64,000 nt of DNA from Hyphomonadaceae bacterium (GCA_019636095.1 JAHBYF010000001.1:372001-436000), one strand, 5' to 3'; shown: positions 35,245-44,320, counted from the stretch's first letter. Notes: generated by a model from the letters alone, not told the origin. Translations and numbers: made by a program.

Positions 35245-36078
35245 CTACTTGGGGGTGGTTGCGATGACTAAAGTGCGTTCAAGCCCAGCATCACGGTCGT
35301 CGAGAGCAGCGCGATAATCGGGAGCGTGTTCCATGGAGAGGATGGCGGGCGGGTTGGGGTAGCGCATCGCTGCGAGATCGTCCCAGCGGCCGACGGGTGG
35401 TCCAGCTTTCGGCTCACGGAGCGTGGAGAGAATGCGTCCGGTAAAGAGCAGGTGACCGCCAGTGCGATAGACGGTGCGCATCGCGACTAGGCCATAGCGC
35501 ATGTAGGCGGCGCGGCCGCTGACGCCGGGACGGGGCTCGCCGTATCGCGCGTCTTTGAAATAGGCCAGGAAGTTGATCATCGCTGGCGCATAAGTCGGCG
35601 GCTGTGCAAGCAGCCGAGTGATCGACGCGGTGCTTGGCATCACGTCGGCGCGAAAGCCGAGTGCTTGTGGATCATGAACGATAGGCCCCGCCGGCTTGGT
35701 CAGAATGCGGAATGCAATGAGCGTTTTCAGGACGCCCAGCAGCAGCTTGGGTGGGCGGCGAAGCTGGATGCGCGCGATGTAGGCATCTTCCACCTGATCC
35801 AGCGCGATCGGCAGGGTGGCGCTGTCCCCGCCAGCGGCAATGATGAAGTGTTGCCAGTAGGCTTGATCGGGCGCGCCCCCAATCATGGTGAAGTCGGTGC
35901 TGGTGCGCCAGGATTCACCCACGCCCGGTGCGAGTGCACCGGGTTCACCGCGTGTCGCGATAAACCAATGCGGGCCGACGCCGGCGCTGATCGCGTAGAC
36001 CGGCTCGCGCGCGCCGATCGACCAGAGGAGGGCAACCAGCGCGGCGAAGACCGCGGGAACCAAAAGAACGATCGTCAC
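35245..36078 (-). CDS. Membrane-anchored protein with C-terminal ferredoxin-like domain
   Basis: A 277-residue protein with one N-terminal helix. A central region (about 40-150) is unassigned. The last about 100 residues (APAMINFLAYFKDARY, YGLVAMRTVYRTGGHLLFTG, WDDLAAMRYPNPPAILSM, YRAALDDRDAGLERTLVIAT) match the pattern of DUF1330/NIPSNAP-like dimeric alpha-beta barrels. GTG 36078 is chosen because it lies right behind the sulfatase stop. Function unknown; co-transcription with the sulfatase suggests a related task. Confidence 0.65.
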   Translation of the reverse strand: MTIVLLVPAVFAALVALLWSIGAREPVYAISAGVGPHWFIATRGEPGALAPGVGESWRTSTDFTMIGGAPDQAYWQHFIIAAGGDSATLPIALDQVEDAYIARIQLRRPPKLLLGVLKTLIAFRILTKPAGPIVHDPQALGFRADVMPSTASITRLLAQPPTYAPAMINFLAYFKDARYGEPRPGVSGRAAYMRYGLVAMRTVYRTGGHLLFTGRILSTLREPKAGPPVGRWDDLAAMRYPNPPAILSMEHAPDYRAALDDRDAGLERTLVIATTPK

Positions 36079-36079
36079 C

Positions 36080-37729
36080 CTAGTTGGACCAGTAGATGTA
36101 TTCCTGGTCCTCGGTCCACGGTGCGTTGAGTGGTACGTCGATGCGGACGGGGCCTTCAATCAGCGCCGGCCAGAGTGGCGGCGGCAAATTGGCGTTCTGC
36201 GCCTCTATCATGGCGCGCATGGCGGCAACGCGCTCAGGCTCTTGGGCTGAGAGATCGTGTTGCTCGGTAGGATCGTCGTGGAGATTGAACAGCCACGTGC
36301 GATTGGGTGTTTCACTGACTTGCAGCTTCCACTCGCCATCGCGCACGACGCGATAGGGACCAGAACGCCAGAAGATGCGCTGATTTGGAACGCCGTGGTT
36401 TTCGCCACGCAGATAGGGGAGCAGGTTCACGCCATCGATTTGCGGCTGTTCCGGCGCTCCCGCCGCCGCTGCGACGGTGGCGAAGATGTCCATGTGCGTG
36501 GCCGGTCCAGGGATGTGTGTTCCGCGCGGCAGCCCCGCTGGCCAGCGAACGAAGTACGGCGTGCGAATGCCGCCCTCAAAGAAGGTCGACTTCCAGCCGC
36601 GGAACGGCGCGTTGATGTCGGCGAGACCTGTGTACCAGGCGCCCCCGTTGTCGCTGACGAAGATAACGATGGTGTTGTCGTCGAGGCCGTTGTCGCGGAG
36701 CGCTTGCATCACGCGACCCACGCCGCGATCCAGTGAGCGCACCATCGCGCCATACACGCGCTGTGTATGATCGGGGATTGCGCTGAGCGCGTCGTAGTCT
36801 TCACGCGTCGCTTGCAGCGGTGTGTGAACCGCCGCGTAGCTCAGATAGAGAAAGAAGGGGCGATTGCGGTTGGCGCTAATCACATTGGCGGCTTCTTCCG
36901 AATAATAATCATTGATGTAGCCGCGCGGCGCAAACCGCGCCTCGCCGTCGGCGCCGTGCCAATCGACGGCGTAGCGTAGGTTCGCCCACAGGAAGCGATC
37001 AATCGGGTCAAAGTCCAGACGCGCATTGACGACGTCGGGATCGTTCGCGGGCAGCGACATCGTGGCGCCCTGCATGACGCCGAGAGATTCATCGAAGCCT
37101 TGGGCGGCGGGGCGCATCGACTCCACCTCGCCCAAATGCCACTTGCCAATCATCACCGTGTGATAACCCTGCTGTCTCAGGACTTCGGCCATGGTGATTT
37201 CGCTCGGTGGCAACCCGAGGGTCTCGCGGGGGGGCACGTCGGCGACGCGCTCCTCATGGAAGATCGCTTGGCGGAAATCATTGTGCGATGAACGGGCGAT
37301 GTAGCGTGCGAATTCCGTTGGCGCGGAGGTGAACTCAAAGCCAAACCGCGTCGGGTAGCGGCCGGTCATGATGGCGGCGCGCGATGGCGAACAAGTGGCG
37401 TTGCTGGCGTAGCCTTCGTCGACGACGACGCCATCGCGGCCAAGAGCGTCGATGTTGGGTGTTTGCACGACGCCAGCGACGCCTCCGCCGTTCAGCGAAA
37501 TATCATTGTAGCCGAGGTCGTCGGCGATGATGACAATGACATTTGGCGGCCGTTGTCCGGCCGGCGTTTCCGTCGGCCCTTGTGACCAGACAACATCCCG
37601 ATTGGCGGCGACCGGGCGCTTGATGTCTCCAACAATGCCCGGCAGGTAATACCAATATTGCTGGAACAGCAGGAAACCGCCAATGGCGACCACTGCGAGG
37701 ATACCGCCGATGATTGCGAGACGTTTCAT
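36080..37729 (-). CDS. Arylsulfatase with N-terminal membrane anchor
   Basis: A 549-residue type I sulfatase. Residues 4-24 form a membrane helix or uncleaved signal. D70-D71 begin the calcium site, and C113-S-P-S-R with AAIMTGRYPTRFG is the sulfatase signature whose cysteine is oxidised to formylglycine. GKWHLGE and SDNGGAWY are further family blocks. It hydrolyses sulfate esters in the periplasm. The activating enzyme is encoded at 40440-41354. Confidence 0.92.
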   Translation of the reverse strand: MKRLAIIGGILAVVAIGGFLLFQQYWYYLPGIVGDIKRPVAANRDVVWSQGPTETPAGQRPPNVIVIIADDLGYNDISLNGGGVAGVVQTPNIDALGRDGVVVDEGYASNATCSPSRAAIMTGRYPTRFGFEFTSAPTEFARYIARSSHNDFRQAIFHEERVADVPPRETLGLPPSEITMAEVLRQQGYHTVMIGKWHLGEVESMRPAAQGFDESLGVMQGATMSLPANDPDVVNARLDFDPIDRFLWANLRYAVDWHGADGEARFAPRGYINDYYSEEAANVISANRNRPFFLYLSYAAVHTPLQATREDYDALSAIPDHTQRVYGAMVRSLDRGVGRVMQALRDNGLDDNTIVIFVSDNGGAWYTGLADINAPFRGWKSTFFEGGIRTPYFVRWPAGLPRGTHIPGPATHMDIFATVAAAAGAPEQPQIDGVNLLPYLRGENHGVPNQRIFWRSGPYRVVRDGEWKLQVSETPNRTWLFNLHDDPTEQHDLSAQEPERVAAMRAMIEAQNANLPPPLWPALIEGPVRIDVPLNAPWTEDQEYIYWSN

Positions 37730-37744
37730 GGTCTACGTGCTCCC

Positions 37745-38827
37745 TCAGAAGCGCAGATGATGAGAGCGGACAAGGCCGCCGCTCTGCGGCAGCGAAATCA
37801 CGTCGCCGTCGCGAGCGGCGAAGACGGGACCGTCATAGGTGCTCTTTGCGGCTTGAATGAACGTGTCCGTTAGCCCCGGAATCGGCGTCTGCGGCAGAAA
37901 GTGAGTCAAGGCCAACGCGCCGGCGTGAGCTTCCTCGGCGACGCGGCCCGCGTCTTCCGGCGAGGTGTGATATTCAAGGATGTCATGGAAGATGGCGCCG
38001 ACATTTTCCCGGCCAGCGGCTCGCGCAGCCTCGTGCATGATTGCGTCAAGACGCGGTGAGATCGCTTCATGGATCAACAAGTCGGTACCTTGAGCCGCTT
38101 GCGTCAGGGACGCCGAGCGGGACGTGTCGCCGCTGATCGTGATGCTGCGGCCAGCGTACTCGATCCGATATCCAACTGCATCTGTCGGTGTGTGCGTGAC
38201 GCGAAACGTGACGATGCGAACGCCATCCTGGTTCCAAAGCTCAAGCTCTTCGCCGTCCGTAGGAGGGACCGCAAATTCCGTTGCGTGCATGCCGGCGCCG
38301 CTCGGCGGCATCACCTCGGGTCCGTGATGCGCGATACGGTAGGATTGGTCGATCGCGTACGCCTCGTTGAGGCCTGCGACGACGCGCGCGGCGCCAATCG
38401 GGCCGATCACGTTCAGCTGCTCGCGAGAGGCTCCGGACGCCCAGTGCTGCAGCGCGACCGTGTCGAGACCATCAATGTGATCCGAATGCAGGTGCGTGAG
38501 GAAGAGCGCTTCGATCTCGCTCTGCTGCACACCCATGAGCTGCAGCGTTTCAGAAGCGCCATCGCCTGCGTCGAACACAAAAAGATGCTGACCGGCGATA
38601 ACGGCAAGGCACGGTCCAGCGCGGGTCCGGTCGGGCAACGGAGAGCCTGTACCGCAAAAGATCGCATGAAGTCCGTCAGGCAGCTCTTCGCGCAAATTCT
38701 CACCAACGGCATGCCGGGCTGACTGCTCGAAGATGCGCGTGGCGATCTCACCGCGGAAGGCGTATGCGCCAGCGCCAGCAACGGCCAAGAGTACGACGAG
38801 ACCGCCGAGCCAGGCTCTTGCTCTCAT
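37745..38827 (-). CDS. Metallo-beta-lactamase-fold hydrolase (RNase Z/arylsulfatase-like branch)
   Basis: A 360-residue protein with an N-terminal membrane helix (about 5-24). FLTHLHSDHIDGL is the zinc motif; FVFDAGDG, SGDTSRS and ALTHFLP supply further metal residues. The layout resembles the RNase Z and AtsA-type arylsulfatase branch, but an exported location rules out tRNA processing. It could be an alkyl/aryl esterase or sulfatase. It ends 15 bp before the sulfatase gene on the same strand. Confidence 0.82.
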   Translation of the reverse strand: MRARAWLGGLVVLLAVAGAGAYAFRGEIATRIFEQSARHAVGENLREELPDGLHAIFCGTGSPLPDRTRAGPCLAVIAGQHLFVFDAGDGASETLQLMGVQQSEIEALFLTHLHSDHIDGLDTVALQHWASGASREQLNVIGPIGAARVVAGLNEAYAIDQSYRIAHHGPEVMPPSGAGMHATEFAVPPTDGEELELWNQDGVRIVTFRVTHTPTDAVGYRIEYAGRSITISGDTSRSASLTQAAQGTDLLIHEAISPRLDAIMHEAARAAGRENVGAIFHDILEYHTSPEDAGRVAEEAHAGALALTHFLPQTPIPGLTDTFIQAAKSTYDGPVFAARDGDVISLPQSGGLVRSHHLRF

Positions 38828-38855
38828 TGCTTGCTTCCCCCGCCGCCTTTTCGTG

Positions 38856-38874
38856 CTTGACGCTACACGTCAAG
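38856..38874. promoter_or_regulatory. Palindrome 1 in the divergent promoter (probable TetR operator)
   Basis: CTTGACG-CTACA-CGTCAAG, a perfect 7+7 inverted repeat with a 5-bp spacer. It lies between the metallo-beta-lactamase gene (minus) and the haloalkane dehalogenase gene (plus), 74 bp before the latter. The tetR gene is the second gene of the plus-strand pair, so autoregulation is likely. Confidence 0.65.
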
Positions 38875-38878
38875 AATG

Positions 38879-38893
38879 GGCACTATAAGTGCC
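38879..38893. promoter_or_regulatory. Palindrome 2 next to the first
   Basis: GGCACT-ATA-AGTGCC, a perfect 6+6 repeat starting 4 bp after palindrome 1. Its sequence is unrelated to palindrome 1, so it may bind a second regulator or act as a hairpin in the leader. Confidence 0.5.
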
Positions 38894-38947
38894 AATATAT
38901 GCGAAGCCACCGGTTGTCAATCCGGCGGCAAGACGGGGAGACCATCT

Positions 38948-39853
38948 ATGAAAGTTTTGCGCACGCCGGATGAACGCTTCGCCAATCTCCCGGACTTTCC
39001 TTATGCGCCGCACTACACGGACGTGGTGGACGCCTCGGGCGCGACGCTTCGCATTGCAGCAATCGATGAGGGCCCTCGCGGCAAGGCGCCAGTCTTGTTG
39101 ATGCACGGCGAGCCGAGTTGGTCTTTTCTCTATCGTAAGATGATCGCGGCGTTGGTTGGCGCCGGTCATCGTGTGGTCGCGCCCGACCTCATCGGGTTTG
39201 GCCGTTCCGATAAGCCGGCCGAGCGCGAAGACTACACCTACGAAAGCCATGTGAAGTGGATGAGCGATTGGCTCGTCGCCAACGATCTCAACGACATTAC
39301 TCTGTTTTGCCAGGATTGGGGCGGGCTCATTGGCTTGCGACTTGTGGCGGCGTTTCCCGAACGCTTTGCGCGCGTTGTCGCCGGCAACACTTTCTTGCCC
39401 GTGGGCTCCGGCGCCAACCCTGCGTTCGAGGCATGGCGCAACTTTAGCCAAACAGTTCCAGTGTTTCCGACCGGCAATATCTTGAACGGCGCGACGGTGC
39501 GCGAGTTGAGCCAGGCGGAGATGGACGCGTATGAAGCGCCCTATCCCGACGAGAGCTACAAAGCAGGCGCGCGCCAGTTTCCAGCTCTGGTTCCGGTTGC
39601 GCCTGATATGCCGTCAGTGACTGAGAATAAAGCGGCATGGAAAGTGCTCGAGACATTCAGCAAGCCGTTTCTCACAGCGTTCAGCGACCAAGATCCGATC
39701 ACACGCGGCGCCGACGCGCGTCTGCAGGAACGCATTCCCGGATGCAAAGGTCAGAAGCACACGACGGTCGTCGGTGGCGGCCACTTCCTGCAAGAAGACA
39801 AGCCACAGGAACTCGCCGCCATTATTGATGCTTTCATCAAGGAAACGACGTGA
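38948..39853 (+). CDS. Haloalkane dehalogenase, subfamily I (DhlA-like)
   Basis: A 301-residue alpha/beta hydrolase. The N-terminus ([15 protein letters not shown]) matches Xanthobacter Dhl[14 protein letters not shown] gives the oxyanion hole, D123-W124-G-G holds the nucleophile aspartate and a halide-binding tryptophan, D247 (AFSDQDP) and H279 (GGGHFLQE) complete the triad. [15 protein letters not shown] is another DhlA-like block. It converts haloalkanes to alcohols and halide. ATG 38948 follows GGGGAG; the longer frame begins inside the palindromes. GTGA overlap with tetR. Confidence 0.9.
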   Translation: MKVLRTPDERFANLPDFPYAPHYTDVVDASGATLRIAAIDEGPRGKAPVLLMHGEPSWSFLYRKMIAALVGAGHRVVAPDLIGFGRSDKPAEREDYTYESHVKWMSDWLVANDLNDITLFCQDWGGLIGLRLVAAFPERFARVVAGNTFLPVGSGANPAFEAWRNFSQTVPVFPTGNILNGATVRELSQAEMDAYEAPYPDESYKAGARQFPALVPVAPDMPSVTENKAAWKVLETFSKPFLTAFSDQDPITRGADARLQERIPGCKGQKHTTVVGGGHFLQEDKPQELAAIIDAFIKETT

Positions 39854-40443
39854 GCACACGCGCGGCCCGGATCGCCAACGCCACAGACGTCGATGGCCGC
39901 CGGCAGCGTTCAGATGCCAGCCGCCGAAAAATCGCCGAAGCGATGCTCGAATTGCTGCGGGAGGGCGAGGTTGACCCGAGCGCCGATCTCGTTGCGGAAC
40001 GCGCAGGCGTTGGCCGGCGCACGGTGTTTCGACTCTTCTCCGATATGGAGGGTGTGTTTCGCGAAATGCACGCAATCATGACGGCGCAACTGACGCCGGC
40101 ATTCGTGCGGCCCTTCGAAGCAACGGCATGGCGCGCGCGTCTAGGCGAACTGATCGAACGGCGTGCTAAGGCGTTCGAGCAGATGTTGCCGATCAAGACC
40201 GCGGCGGACGCGAGGCGATACAGTTCGAACTTCCTGCAGGAGGAGCATAGGAAGGTCACGCGGCTGCAACGCGAAGCGCTGCGAGACATCCTTCCCGCCT
40301 CTCTCTCTAGAGGAGACGTGCTTGAGGCCCTGGACCTGACGCTGAGTTTCGAAGCTTGGCGGCGCTTGCGTTACGAGCAGGGCCTTGGTGTGAAGCAAGC
40401 CCAAAACATTTTGCGCCAGCTGGTTCGCGCGCTCGTCGATTAA
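39850..40443 (+). CDS. TetR-family transcription regulator
   Basis: A 197-residue TetR protein with the N-terminal DNA-binding domain at about 20-75 ([39 protein letters not shown]) and a helical ligand domain. GTG start overlaps the dehalogenase stop by 4 bp. It probably represses its own operon through a palindrome at 38856-38893. It converges with the FGE gene, with interlocked stops. Confidence 0.88.
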   Translation: MSTRAARIANATDVDGRRQRSDASRRKIAEAMLELLREGEVDPSADLVAERAGVGRRTVFRLFSDMEGVFREMHAIMTAQLTPAFVRPFEATAWRARLGELIERRAKAFEQMLPIKTAADARRYSSNFLQEEHRKVTRLQREALRDILPASLSRGDVLEALDLTLSFEAWRRLRYEQGLGVKQAQNILRQLVRALVD

Positions 40444-41354
40444 GGAACGTCTCGCACGGTGCGAAAGCCGATGTGCGACATGCCGAGGCCTTCGTCGCCC
40501 GGTTGGCGCGATCCGCTACGATAACGTGCGCAGAAATTGGGCGCGCAGAGTTGAGACCCGCCTTTGAGCACGCGCATCGGCGCGTCGGCGGCGCGCGCGG
40601 CATCAAGGCCATCGGCGCCGATAAAGCGGTCGGAGGTCCATTCCCAAACGTTGCCTGTCATGTCGTAGAGACCGTTTGCGTTGGGCGGGAAGCACCCTAC
40701 GGGTGCAAGGCCTGCAAAGCCGTCCTCGCCGGTGTCCTGGAACGGAAACACGCCTTGCCACGTATTGGCCTGCGGCGCGCCATGTGAGTCAAACGCTTCC
40801 GCGCGCCGGTCCGGGGGCGCGGGTGCTGAGCCGCGCGCGGCGAACTCCCATTCGTTCTCGGTCGGCAAACGCCGCTGCGCCCAAGCCGCGTAGGCTTGTG
40901 CGTCCTCGAATGCGACTGCGACCACCGGATAGGCCCCGCGCCCATCAATTGACGAACCGGCGCCGTCGGGATGGCGCCAGTTTGCGGAAGCATCGATGCG
41001 CCAACGCGCCTGCCTGCGGTCGAATACGGCAGCACCCATGGGCGCGCCATCCGGGCCTGCGCGTTCGGCCACCGTGACGTAATGCGTAGCGCCGACGAAT
41101 GCGGCGTATTGGGCGTTGGTGACCTCGTGCGCGTCGATGCTGAATGGACCGACGTCGCCAACCCCGCCGACGGCTTCCTCCGGTTCGAAGCGGTTCTCGC
41201 CGCGGTCGACGTGGCCGCCGTTCAGCATGACCTCGGCGTTGGCGGCGAAGGCGGCGCAGTGCGTTGCTGCGCCCGCCGGCCCGCGCCCGGACTGCCCACA
41301 CGCCGCCACGCTCGCGCTTACCGCTGCCAGAACGAGGATTTTCAGTCTCGACAC
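40440..41354 (-). CDS. Formylglycine-generating enzyme (SUMF1 domain) with lipoprotein signal
   Basis: A 304-residue protein that should oxidise the sulfatase active-site cysteine to formylglycine. The SUMF domain spans about 40-302: IDAHEVTNAQYAAFV, RLPTENEWEFAARG, GLYDMTGNVWEWTSDRF, VLKGGS, and IGFRTVRD at the end. Cys270 and Cys275 (GGSQLCAPNFCARYRS) match the catalytic copper-binding pair of true FGE, which many SUMF-like proteins lack. The N-terminus is a lipoprotein signal with Cys19 (SVAACG), so it acts outside the cytoplasm. GTG 41354 is chosen since it begins the signal peptide. Confidence 0.85.
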   Translation of the reverse strand: MSRLKILVLAAVSASVAACGQSGRGPAGAATHCAAFAANAEVMLNGGHVDRGENRFEPEEAVGGVGDVGPFSIDAHEVTNAQYAAFVGATHYVTVAERAGPDGAPMGAAVFDRRQARWRIDASANWRHPDGAGSSIDGRGAYPVVAVAFEDAQAYAAWAQRRLPTENEWEFAARGSAPAPPDRRAEAFDSHGAPQANTWQGVFPFQDTGEDGFAGLAPVGCFPPNANGLYDMTGNVWEWTSDRFIGADGLDAARAADAPMRVLKGGSQLCAPNFCARYRSGSRQPGDEGLGMSHIGFRTVRDVP

Positions 41355-41438
41355 CCGATATCCCTGCTGCGCCAACTTGAAAAAACCTGGGCGCTGGACT
41401 TGCAAGCCGCCCCGGCGCTCGTCATTAAGCGGGCCTCC

Positions 41439-41528
<90 letters not shown>

Positions 41529-41623
41529 GGCCTTGCGCTCCGCGTCGTTTGTATTGACGTTCCTGTTTTTGTGACCAATTTCTTGAGCTGGCCACTACAA
41601 GTCACCACTACAAACGCACCTTA

Positions 41624-41815
41624 ATGGCGAGCCAAAAACAGCTGTGGAAAAAGTCGATTCCGGGCACTCGTTTGCTCCCGGACGGTGCGTATGAGGCAAT
41701 TCTCGTTGTGCCTCCCGATTGCCGTGCAGCGCTCGGCAAGAAGAACCTGATGCTGTGGACGGCGCCACCCGGCGGCGGTGGACCTGAGCTAGGGTTCAAC
41801 CTCCGTCATAAGAGG
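41624..41815 (+). pseudogene. Truncated start of a possible tyrosine integrase
   Basis: The frame starting at 41624 (MASQKQLWKKSIPGTR, then ILVVPPDCRAALGKKNLMLW) resembles the N-terminal arm of phage-type tyrosine recombinases that use tRNA genes. The catalytic domain is absent: the frame runs into IS110 sequence. Position 95 bp after tRNA-Ser supports an old integration. Similarity is by pattern only. Confidence 0.45.
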
Positions 41816-41820
41816 GCAGC

Positions 41821-42650
41821 ATGCAGAGCGTGGTTAGTCGGGCTCGATATCGCCAAGAACGTCTTTCAGGCGCATGGCGTCAATGAGGAGGGCTCCATCG
41901 TCTTTCGCAAGCGCCTCACGCGCGCGAAGGTGATCGAATTTTTTTGCGGCGCTTTCGCCTTGTCTGATCGGCATCGAGGCGTGCGCCACCGCTCATCATT
42001 GGGCGCGTAGCCTGCGCGAGCTCGGCCACACCGTGAAGCTCATGCCGCCGGCCTATGTGAAGCCGTACGTGAAGAGCCAAAAGAACGATGCGGCGGATGC
42101 GGAAGCAATCTGTGAGGCGGTGACGCGGCCAATGATGCGGTTCGCGGAGGTAAAATCGATTGAGCAGCAGAGCGTTCTATCGATACATCGCCTGCGGGCG
42201 CAGCTCATCAGGCATCGCACCCGATTAGCCAACACGATACGCGCGCATATGGCGGAGTTTGGCATCATCGCGCCGGTTGGGAGATTGGGCCTGGAGCGGT
42301 TGATCCATGTTATCTGTGATGAAGCCGATGCCCGCGTCACGCCGATCGTTCGCAGAGCGCTCGGTCATCTCGTCAATCAGCACGACCAACAGGTGGTGCA
42401 GATCCTTGATCTCGATCGGCAGATCATGATCTGGCACCGTGGCAACACAACAATTCGGCGATTGGCGACCATTCCTGGGATCGGACCGTTGGCCGCGAGT
42501 GTGCTCGCCGCGACCATCGGCGATGCTAGTTTTTCGGTCCGGCCGTGTCTGTCGGCGTGGCTCGGCCTAGTACCGCGACAAAGCTCGAGCGGCCGGGAAG
42601 AGACCCGTGAGAGCCGTTGGCAACGTTGTTACCGACCGGCAGCGATTGGC
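41821..42650 (+). mobile_element. Decayed IS110-family transposase
   Basis: IS110-type DEDD transposase fragments: VGLDIAKNVFQAHGV, IGIEACATAHHWARSLRELGH (other frame), MPPAYVKPYVKSQKNDAADAEAICEAV, and ATIPGIGPLAASVLAATIGDAS with LSAWLGLVPRQSSSG. A GAGGG site precedes ATG 41821. At least two +1 shifts are needed: near 41833 (start to VGLDIA) and at the seven-T run near 41940. The C-terminal domain after about 42600 is degraded and cut off. The element is not functional. No terminal repeats are seen, as normal for IS110. Confidence 0.85.
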
Positions 42651-42817
42651 CCAAAGAAGTCGTTGGGCCTTTTGTCTCTGAATGTCCGCTTCATGGCGTT
42701 GAACGGACATTGCTTGTCCGCCCTACGACTTCTGTGGTGGGCAAAGGCCCACCGGACGATTGGCGGACGGTGGGGGCCGATCTCACATTGGTGCTCACCG
42801 GCTGAGGCGCGTGTCGA
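42651..42817. other. Noncoding gap with a dispersed repeat-like sequence
   Basis: Contains AATGTCCGCTTCATGG followed by GAACGGACATTGC, an imperfect inverted pair (GTCCGCTT with AACGGAC) reminiscent of decayed repeats frequent in alphaproteobacterial intergenic regions. No gene is supported. Confidence 0.3.
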
Positions 42818-43180
42818 TCAACTCCTTGGTTGGACATCTCGCCATTGCTGCACGGCTTGCATCGCCTGCGCCGCGTACATCACGCTGGGTCCGGCGCCCA
42901 TATAGATGGCCAAGCCCATGCACTCAGCAATTTCGCCGTCACTGGCGCCCGCTTTGACGGCGGCTTTGGCATGGAATGTGATGCAGGCCTCGCAACGAAT
43001 CGCGACCGAGATCGCAAGCGCGATTAGCTCTTTGGTTTTGGTGTCGAGCGCGGCAGTCTTCAGCGCTCACTGCGCCATGATGCCAAAGCCCTTCATGATG
43101 TCCGGTTGCGCTTGACGGAGTTGAGCAACCAGCGGGTTCAGTTCGTCGGCCATGGCTGGCCAGTCTTTGTGGGAAGTCAT
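42818..43180 (-). pseudogene. AhpD/carboxymuconolactone decarboxylase-like gene with a nonsense codon
   Basis: The frame encodes 120 codons of a small AhpD-like protein: KTKELIALAISVAIRCEACITFHAKAA and GPSVMYAAQAM are family blocks, with the redox pair CEAC intact. Codon 38 is TGA (43067-43069) in the middle of the first helical region, so only a 37-residue product would form. Everything after it stays in frame to the natural stop. It lies at the edge of the decayed mobile DNA and is probably a recent pseudogene. Confidence 0.75.
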
Positions 43181-43239
43181 GCTCAAATTTTAGAATGGCG
43201 CCGAATGGTGTCGTTGATCGCTCGCAAAAGGCGCGCGCC

Positions 43240-43611
43240 TCACACATTGTGGATCTTGAGCGCCCACAACAGGCCGATCACTGCGCCTTTGGCGCGCGGC
43301 AGGAGCAGAAGCGCGGTTGCCACAGCGCCGCCGAGTATGAACCAGATCGCGTACGGCGATTGCTCCGACTTAAACGCGAGGATGAGCGTCATCGGCGTGA
43401 ATATCGCCCCGACCAAGAACATCACGAAATAGGCGGCGAAGTCGGCTGACTGATACTGACCCAGCTGCTCGCCGCAGGCGTCGCACTGCGCTGCCGGATT
43501 GATGAACCCTCTCAACAACGCGCCGTTGCCGCAGGCGGGACAGCGGCCGATGGCCCCGCGCCCCATTGCGGGAAAGATTGGCCGCGCCGGTGGTGGTGAT
43601 GAGTCGTTCAT
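43240..43611 (-). CDS. DUF983 family membrane protein
   Basis: A 123-residue protein with an N-terminal zinc-ribbon-like segment (GRCPACGNGALLRGF, QCDACGEQL) and two membrane helices (about 55-80 and 85-105), the DUF983 layout. Function unknown; the family often sits near cytochrome oxidase assembly genes. It follows the peroxiredoxin gene on the minus strand beyond a strong hairpin. Confidence 0.85.
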   Translation of the reverse strand: MNDSSPPPARPIFPAMGRGAIGRCPACGNGALLRGFINPAAQCDACGEQLGQYQSADFAAYFVMFLVGAIFTPMTLILAFKSEQSPYAIWFILGGAVATALLLLPRAKGAVIGLLWALKIHNV

Positions 43612-43627
43612 GATGGGATTCCAAAGA

Positions 43628-43667
43628 GCACTCCCCACCTCGGTCCATGCGCCGAGGCGGGGAGTGC
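43628..43667 (-). terminator. Terminator after the peroxiredoxin gene
   Basis: A 16-bp stem with one mismatch: GCACTCCCC-A-CCTCGG with CCGAGG-C-GGGGAGTGC, loop of 8 bases. On the minus strand it lies 9 bases after the stop and is followed by TCTTTGG. Confidence 0.7.
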
Positions 43668-43675
43668 GATTGTCG

Positions 43676-44320
43676 TCAGGCTGAGAGGCGCTTCTTGGAG
43701 AAGTACCAGTCCGTGTAGTCATAGCCTTGGCCGGCGCGTGCTTCGGCGTCGGCAGCAGTCTTCGGTGGCGGTACGATGACGGGCTCGCCCGGCTTCCAGT
43801 TTTCGGGTGTAGCGACACCATTCTTGTCGGAGGTCTGCAGGCCTTGCAGGAGACGGAAGATTTCGTCGACGCTGCGGCCATTGCTCATCGGGTAATAGAC
43901 CATCGCGCGGATCTTGCTGTCGGGATCGATGAGGAAGGTCGCGCGAACCGCCGAGGTGTCGCCAGCGCCCGGATGGATCATGCCATAGGCGCGCGCGACG
44001 TCCATCTTTAGGTCTTCAATGATCGGGAAAGGGATCTCGACACCGAACTTTTCCTTGATGTTGCGGGTCCAAGCCAAGTGCGCGAACACTGAGTCGATTG
44101 AGAGCCCGAGCAGTTCGCAATTGAGGGCCTTAAAGCGCTCAGCCGCGTTGGCGAAGCCGATGAACTCAGTGGTGCAGACCGGCGTGAAGTCCGACGGGTG
44201 CGAAAAGAGGATAAGCCACTTGCCCTTGTAGTCGGCCAGCTTGCGCGGGCCGTGGGTGGTGACGACGTTGAAGTCGGGCGCGACTTCGTTGATGCGTGGC
44301 AGTGAGGCTAGGTCAGTCAT
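43676..44320 (-). CDS. 1-Cys peroxiredoxin (Prx6 type)
   Basis: A 214-residue peroxiredoxin. The peroxidatic cysteine lies in SDFTPVCTTEF (about residue 47); IDPDSKIRAMVYYP and the long C-terminal extension (GVATPENWKPGEPV, YDYTDWYFSKKRL) are typical of the Prx6 group. It reduces peroxides, and such enzymes can also act on persulfides. ATG 44320 is used; MEF at 44335 is an alternative. The 22-bp AT-rich operator lies 31 bp upstream. Confidence 0.9.
   Translation of the reverse strand: MTDLASLPRINEVAPDFNVVTTHGPRKLADYKGKWLILFSHPSDFTPVCTTEFIGFANAAERFKALNCELLGLSIDSVFAHLAWTRNIKEKFGVEIPFPIIEDLKMDVARAYGMIHPGAGDTSAVRATFLIDPDSKIRAMVYYPMSNGRSVDEIFRLLQGLQTSDKNGVATPENWKPGEPVIVPPPKTAADAEARAGQGYDYTDWYFSKKRLSA

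Noticed and set aside
38856..38874. TTGAC-N7-GTCAA as an FNR/FixK box
   Set aside because: The spacer is 7, not 4, and the arms are GAC rather than GAT; the nearby tetR gene gives a better explanation.
41940..41950. Programmed frameshift in the IS110 transposase at the T run
   Set aside because: IS110 elements use a single open frame, and a second shift near the start plus C-terminal decay point to a dead element.
43067..43069. TGA in the AhpD-like gene as a selenocysteine codon
   Set aside because: The position is not catalytic, the CxxC pair is intact downstream, and no SECIS-like hairpin was noticed right after the TGA.
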